A DNA stretch of 64,000 bases from Kushneria pakistanensis (GCF_014652795.1 NZ_BMZM01000004.1:1-64000); one strand, 5' to 3'. Positions 21,851 to 31,642 are shown, counted from the first letter of the stretch. Notes: generated by a model not told the origin, from the sequence alone. Numbers and translations: made by a program.

Positions 21851-21995
21851 TGGAAGGCAGTCTGAATCTGATCCTTTAGGGGAACAATAGCATCAATTGT
21901 TCGATCGAAAAGGAAGAGTCGCCATCGCGTCATGGTGCTCGCGATGGCGCGCCCGTCCGGTACATGCGATATGACATCAGACGCGCATCTGCCCA

Positions 21996-23345
21996 TCAGT
22001 ATTTCTGTGAAGAGACAAGCTCACCACGCAGAGAGTTGGGGAAGGCTTCGACGATTTCAACATCGACGAAGTATCCAATCAGATCGATCGGATTGGCGGC
22101 GCGGAAGTTGACCACGCGGTTATTTTCGGTGCGGCCGGAAAGCTCACCCGGGTCCCTGGGTGAAAAGCCCGAGACCAGAATGCGCTGGGTCGTACCCACC
22201 ATGCGCCGCGAGATACCGATCGCATTCTGGGTGATGCGATCCTGAAGAATCTTCAGGCGCTGTTTCTTGACCAGTTCCGGGGTATCGTCGGGCAGATCAG
22301 AAGCCGGTGTGCCGGGGCGTTTGGAATAGACAAACGAGAAGGAATGATCAAAACCGATGCGCTCGATCAGATCCATCGTGTCCAGAAAGTCCTGCTCGGT
22401 CTCACCCGGAAAGCCGATAATGAAGTCAGAGGAAAAACTGATGTCCGGGCGCTTTTCACGAATGCGCTCCATCTTGGCAATATACTCTTCGCGACCGTGA
22501 CCGCGTTTCATCGCCTTGAGAATGGCATCGGAACCCGACTGCACCGGCAGGTGCAGATGGCTGACCAGCTCGGGAATCTCGCCGAAGGCCTCGATCAGGC
22601 TGTCGGTAAACTCCACCGGGTGTGACGTGGTAAAGCGGATACGGTCGATGCCATCCACAGCGGCCACGGCCGCAATCATTTCGGCCAGATCGATCTCTTC
22701 GCCGCTGTCATCCATGCCGCGATAGGCATTGACGTTCTGGCCCAGCAGATTGATTTCGCGCACACCCTGTTCGGCCAGGTGGACGACTTCATCAAGCACG
22801 TCCTCGAACGGGCGTGAGATCTCCTCGCCACGAGTGTAGGGCACCACGCAGAAGCTGCAATACTTCGAGCAGCCTTCCATGATCGACACAAACGACGAGG
22901 CACCATCGGAGTTGGGCGCCGGCAGACGGTCGAACTTCTCGATTTCGGGGAAGGTGACATCCACCACCGAAATCAGATTTCCGCTTTCGTTGCGGTTATC
23001 CATCATGTCCGGCAGGCGATGCAGGGTCTGCGGGCCAAAAACCATGTCAACATGGGGGGCGCGCTTTTGAATGTTGTCGCCTTCCTGGCTCGCCACGCAG
23101 CCACCGACGCCAATCACCAGATTCGGGTTGGCCGCCTTGAGCTTTTTCCAGCGGCCAAGCTGATGAAACACCTTTTCCTGCGCCTTCTCGCGAATCGAGC
23201 AGGTATTGAGCAGGATGACATCCGCCTCGTGCTCGTTGTCCGTCAGTTCCATCTGATGGGACTCGCCCAGCAGGTCGGCCATGCGAGCCGAGTCATACTC
23301 GTTCATCTGGCAGCCGTGGGTCTTGATGAAGAGTTTCTTCGTCAT
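21996..23345 (-). CDS. miaB: tRNA-2-methylthio-N6-dimethylallyladenosine synthase MiaB
   Basis: Radical-SAM methylthiotransferase acting on i6A37 of tRNAs. The N-terminal domain has three cluster cysteines ([27 protein letters not shown]), the radical-SAM core has [12 protein letters not shown] (CxxxCxxC), and a C-terminal TRAM domain follows ([16 protein letters not shown]). Start at ATG 23345 with AAGG just upstream gives [17 protein letters not shown], as in other MiaB proteins; an ATG at 23360 would add five residues. It heads the ybeZ-ybeY-corC-lnt series, although 145 bases separate it from ybeZ. Confidence 0.96.
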   Translation of the reverse strand: MTKKLFIKTHGCQMNEYDSARMADLLGESHQMELTDNEHEADVILLNTCSIREKAQEKVFHQLGRWKKLKAANPNLVIGVGGCVASQEGDNIQKRAPHVDMVFGPQTLHRLPDMMDNRNESGNLISVVDVTFPEIEKFDRLPAPNSDGASSFVSIMEGCSKYCSFCVVPYTRGEEISRPFEDVLDEVVHLAEQGVREINLLGQNVNAYRGMDDSGEEIDLAEMIAAVAAVDGIDRIRFTTSHPVEFTDSLIEAFGEIPELVSHLHLPVQSGSDAILKAMKRGHGREEYIAKMERIREKRPDISFSSDFIIGFPGETEQDFLDTMDLIERIGFDHSFSFVYSKRPGTPASDLPDDTPELVKKQRLKILQDRITQNAIGISRRMVGTTQRILVSGFSPRDPGELSGRTENNRVVNFRAANPIDLIGYFVDVEIVEAFPNSLRGELVSSQKY

Positions 23346-23678
23346 GGGCCTTGGGTACATATAAAAAAGTGGGTGTCAGACGATGATCCAGCGATGACAG
23401 CACAAAACCTGCCGTGCTTTCGCCCTACCATCGAGAGGAGTGCCGTGAAGTGTCGCACTGCGACATGAGATGGCGAAATTATACGCAAGGGCGCAGGTAC
23501 AGGCCAGCATGCGCTTGTGTAGTGAAAAATAGTCTTTGTGTATCAACGCGTGAGCGCGGTCATGACGGGCGCCATCGGTGCAAAAGCCTATGATAGACTC
23601 CCGCGCTTGTCGCGGCCCATGACGGCGGCGCGGCGATCTTTCTTTGGTCTGGCGCAATAGAATGAGGGTTCAGCGTAC
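23346..23678. other. Intergenic region between divergent miaB and the DUF1820 gene
   Basis: No gene is supported here. It holds a 15-base odd palindrome TGTCGCACTGCGACA (23451-23465), a repeated TTGTGTA element near 23515-23545 and a good -10-like TATGAT (23589-23594) without a clear -35 ahead of it. Promoters for both divergent genes must lie here. Confidence 0.5.
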
Positions 23679-24005
23679 ATGGCGGCAAGGCCACTTTATA
23701 GAATCAGTTTTCTGCAGCAGGGCGAGCTCTGGGAGCTTTACGCGCGCGATATCTTCCAGAGCGAGCTGTGGGGCTTTATCGAGATCGAGGGCGTGGTGTT
23801 TGGCGATGACGCCAGAATGGTGGTCGACCCCGGTGCTGAAAAGCTGCGTCGTACCTTTGAAGGCGTCTCGCGCAGCTATCTGCCGATGAATGCCATTGTC
23901 CGCATCGACGAAGTGGAGCACGAAGGGGCTCCAAGAGCGGTCAAGGCAGAAGGCAATGTCACTGCCTTTCCGGGCGCCATGCACTGGCCGCCGCGCGAAG
24001 AGTAG
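23679..24005 (+). CDS. DUF1820 family protein
   Basis: A 108-residue conserved protein of unknown function. The family pattern is visible: PLYRISFLQQGELWELYARDIF, then GFIEIEGVVFGD, VVDPGAEKLRRTFEGV and SYLPMNAIVRIDEVE. It is soluble, with no signal peptide. The ATG is preceded by GAGGG at a rather long spacing. It stands alone between divergent miaB and the SH3-domain gene. Confidence 0.88.
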   Translation: MAARPLYRISFLQQGELWELYARDIFQSELWGFIEIEGVVFGDDARMVVDPGAEKLRRTFEGVSRSYLPMNAIVRIDEVEHEGAPRAVKAEGNVTAFPGAMHWPPREE

Positions 24006-24095
24006 GGTCTCTGGCTGAACATTTTTTGAGCAAAATGGTGTCATGGCCTGTCTGCCGGGCGCTTTATGCGTCATGTGATCAGGTTGTCCCGTAGG

Positions 24096-24118
24096 TTATC
24101 CACAGAAACTGTGGATGA
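24096..24118. other. Two head-to-head DnaA-box-like 9-mers
   Basis: TTATCCACA (24096-24104) is an exact consensus DnaA box. TGTGGATGA (24110-24118) is an inverted box with one mismatch. The same bases form an 8-bp hairpin ATCCACAG-AAA-CTGTGGAT. It lies in the 198-base gap before the SH3-domain gene, so it could be a DnaA site, a hairpin at the end of the DUF1820 transcript, or chance. Confidence 0.4.
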
Positions 24119-24203
24119 GCGATTTCATCGGGATCAGGTAATGGGTACGTCCGGCGCAGCCACCATGATGTGACGATCAATTTTTAACGAACAATGACTT
24201 CCC

Positions 24204-24815
24204 ATGAAAACAATTGGAAAACTTTGCGTCGGTATTTTACTGGGTGTCGGGGTCAGCACCGCTTACGCTGACGAAGCCCGCTGGGTCAGCGATTCGCTGT
24301 CGACCTATGTCCGAAGTGGCCCCACCGACAGTTATCGTATCGTGGGCACGGTGGATGCCGGTCAGCGGGTGACACAGCTTGAAACCCAGGGCAAATACAG
24401 CCGTATTCGTACCGAAAGCGGTGACAGTGTCTGGATTCCCAGCGATGACCTGCAGGCAGAGCAGAGCGTGCAGGAACAGGTGCCTGAAATGCAGGAGCGC
24501 GTGCAGTCCCTGACGCAGCGGCTTGAAGGCATTGATGATGAGTGGAACAGCCGGGTGGCCGACATGAAGACATCGCTGGAAAGCAGTCAGGCCCGTGTCA
24601 ATGAACTTCAGACCAGCAATGATGACCTCAATGCCCAGCTCACTCAGGCGCAGTCCAAAATGCGCGAGTACCAGGCAAGGCTCGACACCGAGCGTGAAGA
24701 TCTTTTGATGCGCTACTTCGTCTACGGTGGCAGCGTGGCAGGTGCCGGGCTGGTGCTGGGATTGCTGGTGCCGCATCTGCCAAGACGTCGCAAGAAGCGT
24801 GATCGCTGGTTCTGA
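24204..24815 (+). CDS. TIGR04211-type SH3 domain membrane protein (YgiM-like)
   Basis: A 203-residue envelope protein. Signal peptide (LCVGILLGVGVSTAYA), then a bacterial SH3 domain (residues about 25-90: WVSDSLSTYVRSGPTDSYRIVG ending VWIPSDDL), a long coiled coil rich in Gln and Glu (residues about 95-170), one C-terminal membrane helix (GGSVAGAGLVLGLLVPHL) and a basic cytoplasmic tail RRRKKRDRWF. The layout matches YgiM-type proteins, whose function is unsettled. tpm follows after two bases and is probably translationally coupled. Confidence 0.87.
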   Translation: MKTIGKLCVGILLGVGVSTAYADEARWVSDSLSTYVRSGPTDSYRIVGTVDAGQRVTQLETQGKYSRIRTESGDSVWIPSDDLQAEQSVQEQVPEMQERVQSLTQRLEGIDDEWNSRVADMKTSLESSQARVNELQTSNDDLNAQLTQAQSKMREYQARLDTEREDLLMRYFVYGGSVAGAGLVLGLLVPHLPRRRKKRDRWF

Positions 24816-24817
24816 TC

Positions 24818-25492
24818 ATGGCTTCTTCCGATCAGGGTAGCGAGCAGTGGTTTGACCGCTGGCGGGAAGGGCGCATCGGCTTTCACAGCGACAGCGTCCA
24901 GCCCATGCTGGCACGTTACTGGCCACTTTTGGGTATAGCATCCCACGCTCGCGTGCTGCTCCCGCTGTGCGGGAAAAGTGGCGATATTCACTGGCTGGCT
25001 CAGCGCGGCCATCCCGTACTGGGCGTCGAGCTGGTAGAGGCGGCCGTCCAGGGCTGGTTTGAGGCACAGGGTGAGGCCCGGCCGCAGGCTGACCCTCGAC
25101 CCGGGTTTGAACGATTCGTGAGCCCGGCGCAGACCAAACGTGCCGAGGTAACGCTCGACGTGGGCAACTTCTTTCATCTGGAAGCAGACCAGGGAGAAGC
25201 CATCGATGCCTTTTATGACCGGGCTGCGCTGATTGCACTACCCGAGACCGCTCGTCAGCGCTATGCGCTCAGGCTGGCCGAGCTGTGTCGCCCTGGCGTG
25301 GAAGGGCTCCTGATTTCGGTGGTGCGTGATGAACGCCGTGATCAGGGGCCGCCCTATGTGGTCACCGATGAGGAGATACAGCGCCTTTTTGCCCCCAACT
25401 TCGTGCTGGAGAGGCTGGGCGAGCAGCCGGATGATCGCGGCATGACCGATATTGCCTGGCGACTGCGGCGCAAGACCCCGCTGTCATGTTGA
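24818..25492 (+). CDS. tpm: Thiopurine S-methyltransferase
   Basis: SAM-dependent methyltransferase of 224 residues, of the bacterial TPMT family. Starts EQWFDRWREGRIGFH, with VLLPLCGKSGDIHWLAQRGH as the SAM site, GVELVEAAV, then FYDRAALIALPETARQRYA. Relatives methylate thiopurines and, in Pseudomonas, metalloid oxyanions such as selenite and tellurite; the natural substrate is unknown. The ATG lies two bases after the stop of the SH3-domain gene, suggesting re-initiation rather than its own strong ribosome binding site. Confidence 0.93.
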   Translation: MASSDQGSEQWFDRWREGRIGFHSDSVQPMLARYWPLLGIASHARVLLPLCGKSGDIHWLAQRGHPVLGVELVEAAVQGWFEAQGEARPQADPRPGFERFVSPAQTKRAEVTLDVGNFFHLEADQGEAIDAFYDRAALIALPETARQRYALRLAELCRPGVEGLLISVVRDERRDQGPPYVVTDEEIQRLFAPNFVLERLGEQPDDRGMTDIAWRLRRKTPLSC

Positions 25493-25520
25493 TCTACCCG
25501 AACGATCGATCATGACCACG

Positions 25521-25554
25521 CATGCAAGGCCGACAAGCGCGTTGGCCTTGCATG
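25521..25554. repeat. 11-bp inverted repeat between convergent tpm and cysA
   Basis: CATGCAAGGCC and GGCCTTGCATG are separated by 12 bases. It lies where both converging transcripts should end, but no adjacent T-run is seen on either strand, so a terminator is only plausible. Confidence 0.5.
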
Positions 25555-25593
25555 GACTGACCGGTGAGTTGATCTTTCGTGCAACAAAAGTGC

Positions 25594-26652
25594 TCAGGCG
25601 TTTTCCGGTGCGAACTGGTGCCAGCGGGCGGGAATGACAAAGAAGGCGCCTCCGCGCTCGGGCCTGAGTCGATCAAAGTCGTGATGGGTGATGCTGGCAA
25701 GCCAGGGTGTATCCATCCAGTCGGCAGTCAGTTCGATACGTACATCGCTGCCTACCGGCGAGACCGCATCAACGGTCACCGGCAAATGCGCCCGCGCATC
25801 CGGTGCGGTGGTCAGTATCAGCTCATGCGGGCGTAACAGTACCTCACTGGTCGGAGCGCCTGCCTTGTCCAGCTGTATCCATGCCTGATCCCGATGCAGT
25901 CGACCTTCACGATACTCACCGGCAAAGCGGTTGGTTTCGCCCAGAAACGAGAATACAAAGCGGTTGGCGGGTGCGCGATACAGCGTCTGCGGCGTGTCGA
26001 TCTGCTCGATGCGGCCGTTGCTCATGACCACCACCCGATCGGAAAGCTCAAGGGCCTCCTCCTGATCGTGCGTCACAAACACGCTGGTAAAGTTGAATTC
26101 CTCGTGCAGATGCCTGAGCCAGCGCCGCAGTTCCAGTCGTACCTTGGCATCCAGCGCCCCGAAGGGTTCATCCAGCAGCAGCACCTCGGGCTCGACCGCC
26201 AGGGCGCGCGCCAGCGCCACGCGCTGCTGCTGTCCACCGGAAAGCTGCGCCGGCAGACGTTTGGCCAGTGCTTCAAGACGTACACGCTCAAGCAGATGAT
26301 GCACCCGGTCATGAATCTCGGCGTTGGACAGGCGTTCGCTGGAAGGCCTTGCGCGCAATCCAAAGGCCACATTCTCAAATACGCTCATGTGCCGAAAAAG
26401 CGCGTAGTGCTGAAAGACGAATCCGACCCGGCGCTTTCGAACGTGCACGTGGGTCACGTCGCGGTCGCCAAAATGGATCGAGCCACTGTTGGGTGTCTCA
26501 AGACCTGCAATGATGCGCAAAAGCGTGGTCTTGCCAGAGCCTGATGGTCCCAGCAGCCCCACCATCTCTCCCTTGGCAATCTCCAACGACAGCGGATGCA
26601 GGGCGGTCGTGTTGCCAAAGCGTCTGGAGACACCGGTCACGCTGATACTCAT
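25594..26652 (-). CDS. cysA: Sulfate/thiosulfate ABC transporter ATP-binding protein CysA
   Basis: ATPase energising sulfate and thiosulfate uptake through CysTW. The 352-residue product has Walker [12 protein letters not shown], the signature [15 protein letters not shown], Walker [13 protein letters not shown] and a C-terminal TOBE-like domain (residues about 240-350). Start at ATG 26652 with GGAG eight bases upstream; it overlaps the cysW stop by four bases, so it is translationally coupled and last in sbp-cysT-cysW-cysA. Confidence 0.94.
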   Translation of the reverse strand: MSISVTGVSRRFGNTTALHPLSLEIAKGEMVGLLGPSGSGKTTLLRIIAGLETPNSGSIHFGDRDVTHVHVRKRRVGFVFQHYALFRHMSVFENVAFGLRARPSSERLSNAEIHDRVHHLLERVRLEALAKRLPAQLSGGQQQRVALARALAVEPEVLLLDEPFGALDAKVRLELRRWLRHLHEEFNFTSVFVTHDQEEALELSDRVVVMSNGRIEQIDTPQTLYRAPANRFVFSFLGETNRFAGEYREGRLHRDQAWIQLDKAGAPTSEVLLRPHELILTTAPDARAHLPVTVDAVSPVGSDVRIELTADWMDTPWLASITHHDFDRLRPERGGAFFVIPARWHQFAPENA

Positions 26653-27476
26653 GCTGTTTTCTCCCGACGATGGGTATGCCACTCAAGCAGGGCCTTGATC
26701 ATCAGCGTCACGATGGCAAGAGCTGCCAGCAATGCCGCGCTGGTGAAGGCGCCCACCGTGTTGTAATCCTGATACAAAAGCTCCACCTGCAGCGGCAGAT
26801 TGATGGTCTCGCCACGAATGCTGCCCGAAACGACCGAGACGGCGCCAAACTCGCCGATGGCTCGGGCGTTGGTCAGAATCACGCCGTAGACCAGCGCCCA
26901 GCGGATATTGGGCAGGGTAATGCGTCGAAAAAGCATCCAGCCGCTGGCGCCCAGTGTCACACCGGCCTCTTCCTCGGCACTGCCCTGGGCCTGCATGAGC
27001 GGGATCAGCTCGCGCGCCACAAACGGACAGGTGACGAAAATGGTGACCAGCACCATGCCCGGCCAGGCAAACATCAGCTGCACGTCCTGCTCGGAGAGGA
27101 TGCTGCCCAGCCATCCGGTGCGGCCATACAGCAGCAGGTAGAGCAGACCGGCCACTACCGGCGAGACCGCAAAGGGTATATCGATCAATGTCTGCAGAAT
27201 GCGCCGACCAGGGAAGGTGAAGCGGGTCACCAGCCAGGCCAGAAAGATGCCAAATATCAGATTGACCGGCACGGTCATCAGTGCAATCAGCAGCGTCAGG
27301 CCGATCGCTTCCCGAGTGAAGTTGCTGGTCAGGTTCTGCCAGAATGGCGCAAGACCTTCGGCAAAGGCCTGATAGAAAATGCCGGCCAGCGGGATGACCA
27401 GAAACAGCGTTGTCAGTATTACGGCCAGCGTGATCAGCCCCAGACGTGTGCCGGTACCGTCGCCAATGCGCTTCAT
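26649..27476 (-). CDS. cysW: Sulfate ABC transporter permease CysW
   Basis: Inner-membrane permease of 275 residues with six predicted helices and the binding-protein-dependent transport loop [24 protein letters not shown], which contacts CysA. Family motifs include [18 protein letters not shown] and [14 protein letters not shown]. The ATG at 27476 follows GGAGG by seven bases. It starts one base after the cysT stop, so the genes are tightly coupled. Confidence 0.94.
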   Translation of the reverse strand: MKRIGDGTGTRLGLITLAVILTTLFLVIPLAGIFYQAFAEGLAPFWQNLTSNFTREAIGLTLLIALMTVPVNLIFGIFLAWLVTRFTFPGRRILQTLIDIPFAVSPVVAGLLYLLLYGRTGWLGSILSEQDVQLMFAWPGMVLVTIFVTCPFVARELIPLMQAQGSAEEEAGVTLGASGWMLFRRITLPNIRWALVYGVILTNARAIGEFGAVSVVSGSIRGETINLPLQVELLYQDYNTVGAFTSAALLAALAIVTLMIKALLEWHTHRREKTA

Positions 27477-27477
27477 G

Positions 27478-28314
27478 TCAGTGCCTCCCACCATGCAGAC
27501 GGCGATAGAAACGTCCCTGCCAGAGATTGATGGCCAGCAGCAGCAATAGCGACACCAGCATCACCAGCGACGCAATGGCCGCGGCGCCTGCGTAGTCATA
27601 CTCTTCCAGACGTGTGGCCATCATCAGGGAGACCACTTCGGTGCGGTAGGGCATGTTGCCGGCAATGAATATGACGGCGCCAAATTCGCCCAGCGAGCGG
27701 GCGAAGGAAAGCCCGGTACCGGTGACCACGGCCGGCCAGATATGCGGCAGGATGACCCGTCGAAAGGCGTACAGATTGCTGGCCCCCAGCGTGAGCGCTG
27801 CTTCATCGGCCTGCGCTGGCAGGTCTTCAAGGACCGGCTGTACGGTGCGCACGACAAAGGGCACGCTGGTAAAGGCCATGGCCAGCGCAATGCCCAGCCA
27901 GGTATAGGCCACCTCGATCCCCAGCGGGTCCAGCAGGCTGCCAACCGCACCATTGCGTGAATAAAGCGTGGCCAGCGTAATGCCAGCCACCGCCGTGGGC
28001 AGGGCAAAGGGCAGATCCATCAGCGCATCGAGAATACGCTTGCCGGGAAACGTGTAGCGTGCCAGCACCCAGGCCATCAAAAGCCCGAACAGCGCGTTGA
28101 AAAGCGAGGCTGCCAGCGCTGCCAGCAGCGTCACCTTATAGCTTGCGATCAGGCGAGGGTCGGTAATGGCTGCCCAGTACTGTGACCATGACAGCGTAGA
28201 GAGCTGGCCGATGAGACTGGTCATCGGCAACAGCAGGATCAGAGAGACGAACAGCAGGGTCACGCCAAGTGACAGCGAAAACCCTGGCAGTACTCTGGCA
28301 GAACGCGTGCTCAT
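27478..28314 (-). CDS. cysT: Sulfate ABC transporter permease CysT
   Basis: The 278-residue partner permease of CysW (also named CysU). Six hydrophobic helices; the EAA loop reads ADEAALTLGASNLYAFRRVILPHI, and the family segment MDLPFALPTAVAGITL is present. Its ATG shares one base with the sbp stop codon (TAATG), typical of translational coupling with sbp. Confidence 0.94.
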   Translation of the reverse strand: MSTRSARVLPGFSLSLGVTLLFVSLILLLPMTSLIGQLSTLSWSQYWAAITDPRLIASYKVTLLAALAASLFNALFGLLMAWVLARYTFPGKRILDALMDLPFALPTAVAGITLATLYSRNGAVGSLLDPLGIEVAYTWLGIALAMAFTSVPFVVRTVQPVLEDLPAQADEAALTLGASNLYAFRRVILPHIWPAVVTGTGLSFARSLGEFGAVIFIAGNMPYRTEVVSLMMATRLEEYDYAGAAAIASLVMLVSLLLLLAINLWQGRFYRRLHGGRH

Positions 28315-29333
28315 TAACGGCGCTGCAACTGGTCGAGTTCACCACCGTTGGCAAAATGTGTCTGCATCACATCTTCCCAGCTCCCCAGTGCGTCTTCGAC
28401 ACGCAGTAGCGTGGTCTGCGGGAAGCGCTCGGCAAACTCCTTGCTGATCTCGTCATCGTTGACGCGGTAGTAGTACTGCGCCAGCGTGCGCTGTGCTTCA
28501 GGCGAATAGAGGTACTCCAGATAGCCCTTCGCCAGATCCTCGGTACCGTTGCGCGCAGTGTTTTTGTCCACCCAGGTCACCGGGAACTCGGCCATGATAT
28601 CCACCGGCGGCACGACGACCTCATAGTCGTCCGGGCCGTACTGGTTGCGGATGTTGTTGGCTTCCGATTCAAACGTGATCAGCACATCGCCGATGCCGCG
28701 CTCGGCAAAGGTGGTCGTGGCACCGCGACCGCCGGTGTCGAAGACTTCGACATTGGCCAGCATCCTTTTCATGTAATCACGCGTGGCGGCATCATCATTG
28801 CCGTTGTCGTGATTGCTGGCGGCCCAGGCTGCCAGATAGGTATAGCGTCCGTTGCCGGAGGTCTTGGGGTTGGGGAATACCAGCGCCACGTCATCGCCGG
28901 CCAGATCCGCCCAGGTGTGGATATCCTTCGGATTGTCCTTTCTGACCAGAAAGGCCATGGTCGAATAGTAGGGCGAGCTGTAATTGGGCAGGCGAGACTG
29001 CCAGTCGTCGGGAATCAATTGCCCCTTCTGTGCCAGTACGTCGACGTCGGTCACCTGATTGAAGGTGACAACATCTGCGCGCAGTCCCTGCAGGATCGCG
29101 CGTGCCTGGGTCGAAGAGCCGGCGTGGGTCTGCTTGACCTCAACGGATTCCCCATGTTCCTCCTGCCAGTGCTCAACGAACTGCGGATTGAGCTCGGCAA
29201 AGAGTTCGCGCGCGATATCGTAGGAGGCGTTGAGCAGCTCGCGATCGGCGCTGAAGGCCTGTGTGCTGCCCAGTGCCATGCTTAGCGCAGCTGTCGCCAC
29301 CACACGGCGCAAAAGGGTCGTGCGTAAAAACAT
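28314..29333 (-). CDS. sbp: Periplasmic sulfate-binding protein Sbp
   Basis: Periplasmic solute receptor of 339 residues that delivers sulfate (or thiosulfate) to CysTWA. Signal peptide from ATG 29333: [21 protein letters not shown]. Mature family motifs: [55 protein letters not shown] and [20 protein letters not shown] precedes the ATG by seven bases, and I reject an upstream in-frame start at 29429. First gene of the sulfate transport operon; a CysB-type activator site is expected in the 145 bases upstream but I could not define one. Confidence 0.93.
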   Translation of the reverse strand: MFLRTTLLRRVVATAALSMALGSTQAFSADRELLNASYDIARELFAELNPQFVEHWQEEHGESVEVKQTHAGSSTQARAILQGLRADVVTFNQVTDVDVLAQKGQLIPDDWQSRLPNYSSPYYSTMAFLVRKDNPKDIHTWADLAGDDVALVFPNPKTSGNGRYTYLAAWAASNHDNGNDDAATRDYMKRMLANVEVFDTGGRGATTTFAERGIGDVLITFESEANNIRNQYGPDDYEVVVPPVDIMAEFPVTWVDKNTARNGTEDLAKGYLEYLYSPEAQRTLAQYYYRVNDDEISKEFAERFPQTTLLRVEDALGSWEDVMQTHFANGGELDQLQRR

Positions 29334-29478
29334 ATCGTGTTCCCCGGCATCTGATCGGCAGGATTTTTTATCTGTAGCCAGTGAGTCTGGCAATGAGCAG
29401 AGGCTAAACAAAACTCGTGGGAATGACAATCAGGCTGGTTATGCCATTTTGTTCTTTAAACCTGAGCCAGGATTACGC

Positions 29479-29507
29479 CGGCAGGAGAGGCCATGCCTCT
29501 CCTGCCG
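29479..29507 (-). terminator. Probable hairpin terminator after ggt
   Basis: Perfect 12-bp stem CGGCAGGAGAGG / CCTCTCCTGCCG with a 5-base loop, starting seven bases past the ggt stop. It lacks a clear U-run on the minus strand, so it may end or stabilise the ggt transcript or separate it from sbp. Confidence 0.55.
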
Positions 29508-29513
29508 AGCGAG

Positions 29514-31241
29514 TCAGAGGCCCATTGCCGAGGAGGTTTCCCGGCGCGGGTCGGCGCCGCCCTGAAAGCCGTCCTCGTTGATCAGTATCGACTGGCTGGC
29601 GCCCATGGCCGATTGCTGAACCACGTGGTGGCCCATGCCTTCCAGCAGGCGCAGGGTGTCCGGACTGAAGCCATCCTCGATGCGAAGCTCATCGGGCAGC
29701 CACTGATCGTGAAAACGCGGCGCGCTGACGGCCGACTGGATGTTCATGCCGTGATCGATCACGTTGCTGATCACACCAAGGGTGGTGGTGATAATACGTG
29801 AGCCGCCGGGGCTGCCGGTGACCAGAAGGTTTTTACCATCACGCTTGACGATGGTGGGTGTCATGGAGGAGAGCATACGCTTGCCGGGCCCTACCGCATT
29901 GGCCTGGCCACCGATCAGGCCAAAGGCATTGGGAACGCCGGGCTTGGCCGAAAAGTCATCCATTTCGTTGTTGAGCAGAAAGCCTGCCTTGTCCACGGCA
30001 ATGCCGGAGCCATAACTGAAATTGAGCGTATAGGTATTGGAGACGGCCAGCCCCGAATCGTCGGCCACCGAATAGTGGGTGGTCTCGTTGGACTCATAAG
30101 GGGTGATGTTTCCCGGGCCAATGGCCTCTGACGGTGTCGCCCGACCGGCTGAAATCTGCGCGCGAAGCTCGCGGGCATACGCCTTTGAGGTCAGTGCCTC
30201 GACCGGTACATCAAGGAAGTCTGGATCACCCAGGTACTTTGAGCGATCCGCGTAGGCGCGACGCATCGCCTCGCTCATTAGATGCATGGTGGCGGCAGAG
30301 CCAAAGCCCATGCGGGTCAGGTCATCGTTTTCCAGCATGTTCAGAATCTGCACGATATGCACGCCGCCGGAAGAGGGCGGGGCCATCGCATAGACGTCGT
30401 AACCCCGATAGGTACCGTGAACCGGCGCGCGCTCAACGGCCCGATAATTCTTCAAATCTTCCCGGGTCATGATGCCATCAAAGGCCCGGATGGTATCGAT
30501 CAGGTGGTCAGCGGTTTCACCCTCGTAAAACTCGCGCGGCCCGTTTTGGGCAATACGGGTCAGCGTGGCTGCCAGTTCGGGCTGTTTGAAGACCTCTCCT
30601 GCGCGCCAGTCGCTGCCGTCGGCCTTGTAGAACAATCGACGTGTGCCGTCGTTTTTTTCCAGCTGTTCGCGGCTGTCGTTGAGGCCGTCGGCAAAGCGCT
30701 GCGGGATGGCAAAGCCGTCATGGGCCAGACGAATGGCCGGTGCCATGACCTGTTCAAGCGGCATGGAACCGTAGCGCTCAAGCGCCATCGCCATGCCGGC
30801 GACTGTTCCGGGCACCCCCGAGGCGTTGGCCGAAAAGCGCGAGGCCTTTTCGATCACATTGCCCTCGTCATCCTGAAACATGGTTTCAAAGGCGCCGGCG
30901 GGGGCGGTCTCCCGATAGTCGATCGACGTCACATCACCGCTTTTCTCATCGGAGATCACCATGAAACCGCCGCCGCCAATATTGCCCGAGCGTGGCTGTA
31001 CCACGGCGAGTGCAAAGCCGATGGCGACAGCAGCATCCACGGCGTTGCCACCCTCACGCAGAATGTCGCGACCCACGCGGCTTGCCAGCGTATGGCTGGT
31101 AACGACCATGGCGCGCTGTCCGGGCTCGGGATGGAAGCGCTCACCTTCAATGATGGGCGCCTGAGCAGCGGCGCTCAGTGAGGTCAGCATCAAAAGCAGG
31201 CACAGCAGCCCGGCCAGCATGGGTGGTTTGCGTGCAGACAT
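29514..31241 (-). CDS. ggt: Gamma-glutamyltransferase Ggt
   Basis: Periplasmic N-terminal nucleophile enzyme that hydrolyses or transfers the gamma-glutamyl group of glutathione. Signal peptide LAGLLCLLLMLTSLSAAAQA; the 575-residue precursor is expected to self-cleave before Thr387 in ETTHYSVAD. Other marks: GNAVDAAVAIGFALAVVQPRSGNIGGGGFM, PPSSGGVHIVQILN, and TGSPGGSRIITT. AGGGA lies seven bases before the ATG. It is transcribed towards sbp-cysTWA, suggesting a shared sulfur-acquisition role (inference), though a hairpin separates them. Confidence 0.93.
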   Translation of the reverse strand: MSARKPPMLAGLLCLLLMLTSLSAAAQAPIIEGERFHPEPGQRAMVVTSHTLASRVGRDILREGGNAVDAAVAIGFALAVVQPRSGNIGGGGFMVISDEKSGDVTSIDYRETAPAGAFETMFQDDEGNVIEKASRFSANASGVPGTVAGMAMALERYGSMPLEQVMAPAIRLAHDGFAIPQRFADGLNDSREQLEKNDGTRRLFYKADGSDWRAGEVFKQPELAATLTRIAQNGPREFYEGETADHLIDTIRAFDGIMTREDLKNYRAVERAPVHGTYRGYDVYAMAPPSSGGVHIVQILNMLENDDLTRMGFGSAATMHLMSEAMRRAYADRSKYLGDPDFLDVPVEALTSKAYARELRAQISAGRATPSEAIGPGNITPYESNETTHYSVADDSGLAVSNTYTLNFSYGSGIAVDKAGFLLNNEMDDFSAKPGVPNAFGLIGGQANAVGPGKRMLSSMTPTIVKRDGKNLLVTGSPGGSRIITTTLGVISNVIDHGMNIQSAVSAPRFHDQWLPDELRIEDGFSPDTLRLLEGMGHHVVQQSAMGASQSILINEDGFQGGADPRRETSSAMGL

Positions 31242-31419
31242 TTGAATTCCCTTTTATATTGTTTATGGTTTTACATTAGTGCTGATGAATGAGTATGGCG
31301 AAATAAAGGATCTGCGTCGTCTCCGAAAGTCAGTCAGTGACGGTAAATCAGCAGAGGGCTCGCTTAGCGGCGGGCATGCACTATAGTGATTCCTGCACGT
31401 TCACTCAGAGGTTATTGCC

Positions 31420-31596
31420 ATGCCTGATCAAACGCCTACCCCCCGCACAGCCTGCGTAAAGAAGGTCGACAAGGGCGGCGGTACAACCGTATATGAAGTT
31501 CGCGGCGTCAATCCTGATAAGGATACCCTGCTCAGTGAATATGAAACCGAGGAAGAGGCGCTGGACGCCGTCAAACGCTATGAGTGTGAAAACTGA
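31420..31596 (+). CDS. Small conserved-looking protein, 58 aa
   Basis: Unrecognised short gene encoding a soluble 58-residue protein beginning MPDQTPTPRTACVKKVDKGG, with the middle TTVYEVRGVNPDKDTLLSEY and an acidic end EEALDAVKRYECEN. AGAGG lies eight bases before the ATG, and a strong intrinsic terminator begins 20 bases past the stop, so it looks like a separate monocistronic gene. The layout (ordered strand-like VYEVRGV, then acidic helix) suggests a small single domain. Function unknown. Confidence 0.7.
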   Translation: MPDQTPTPRTACVKKVDKGGGTTVYEVRGVNPDKDTLLSEYETEEEALDAVKRYECEN

Positions 31597-31616
31597 TTTT
31601 TTAGCGTCCTGATCCG

Positions 31617-31642
31617 GGGCCGCCATGATGCGGCCCTTTTTT
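31617..31642 (+). terminator. Intrinsic terminator after the 58-aa gene
   Basis: Seven-base stem GGGCCGC / GCGGCCC with a six-base loop, directly followed by six T's on the plus strand. Seals the small gene from rpe. Confidence 0.92.

Noticed and set aside
23376-23657. 93-codon minus-strand frame in the miaB upstream gap
   Set aside because: Arg/His-rich with no motif, and it occupies the region that must hold two divergent promoters.
31405-31626. 73-codon minus-strand frame covering the 58-aa gene
   Set aside because: The plus-strand frame has a ribosome binding site and a terminator in the right orientation; this one has neither.
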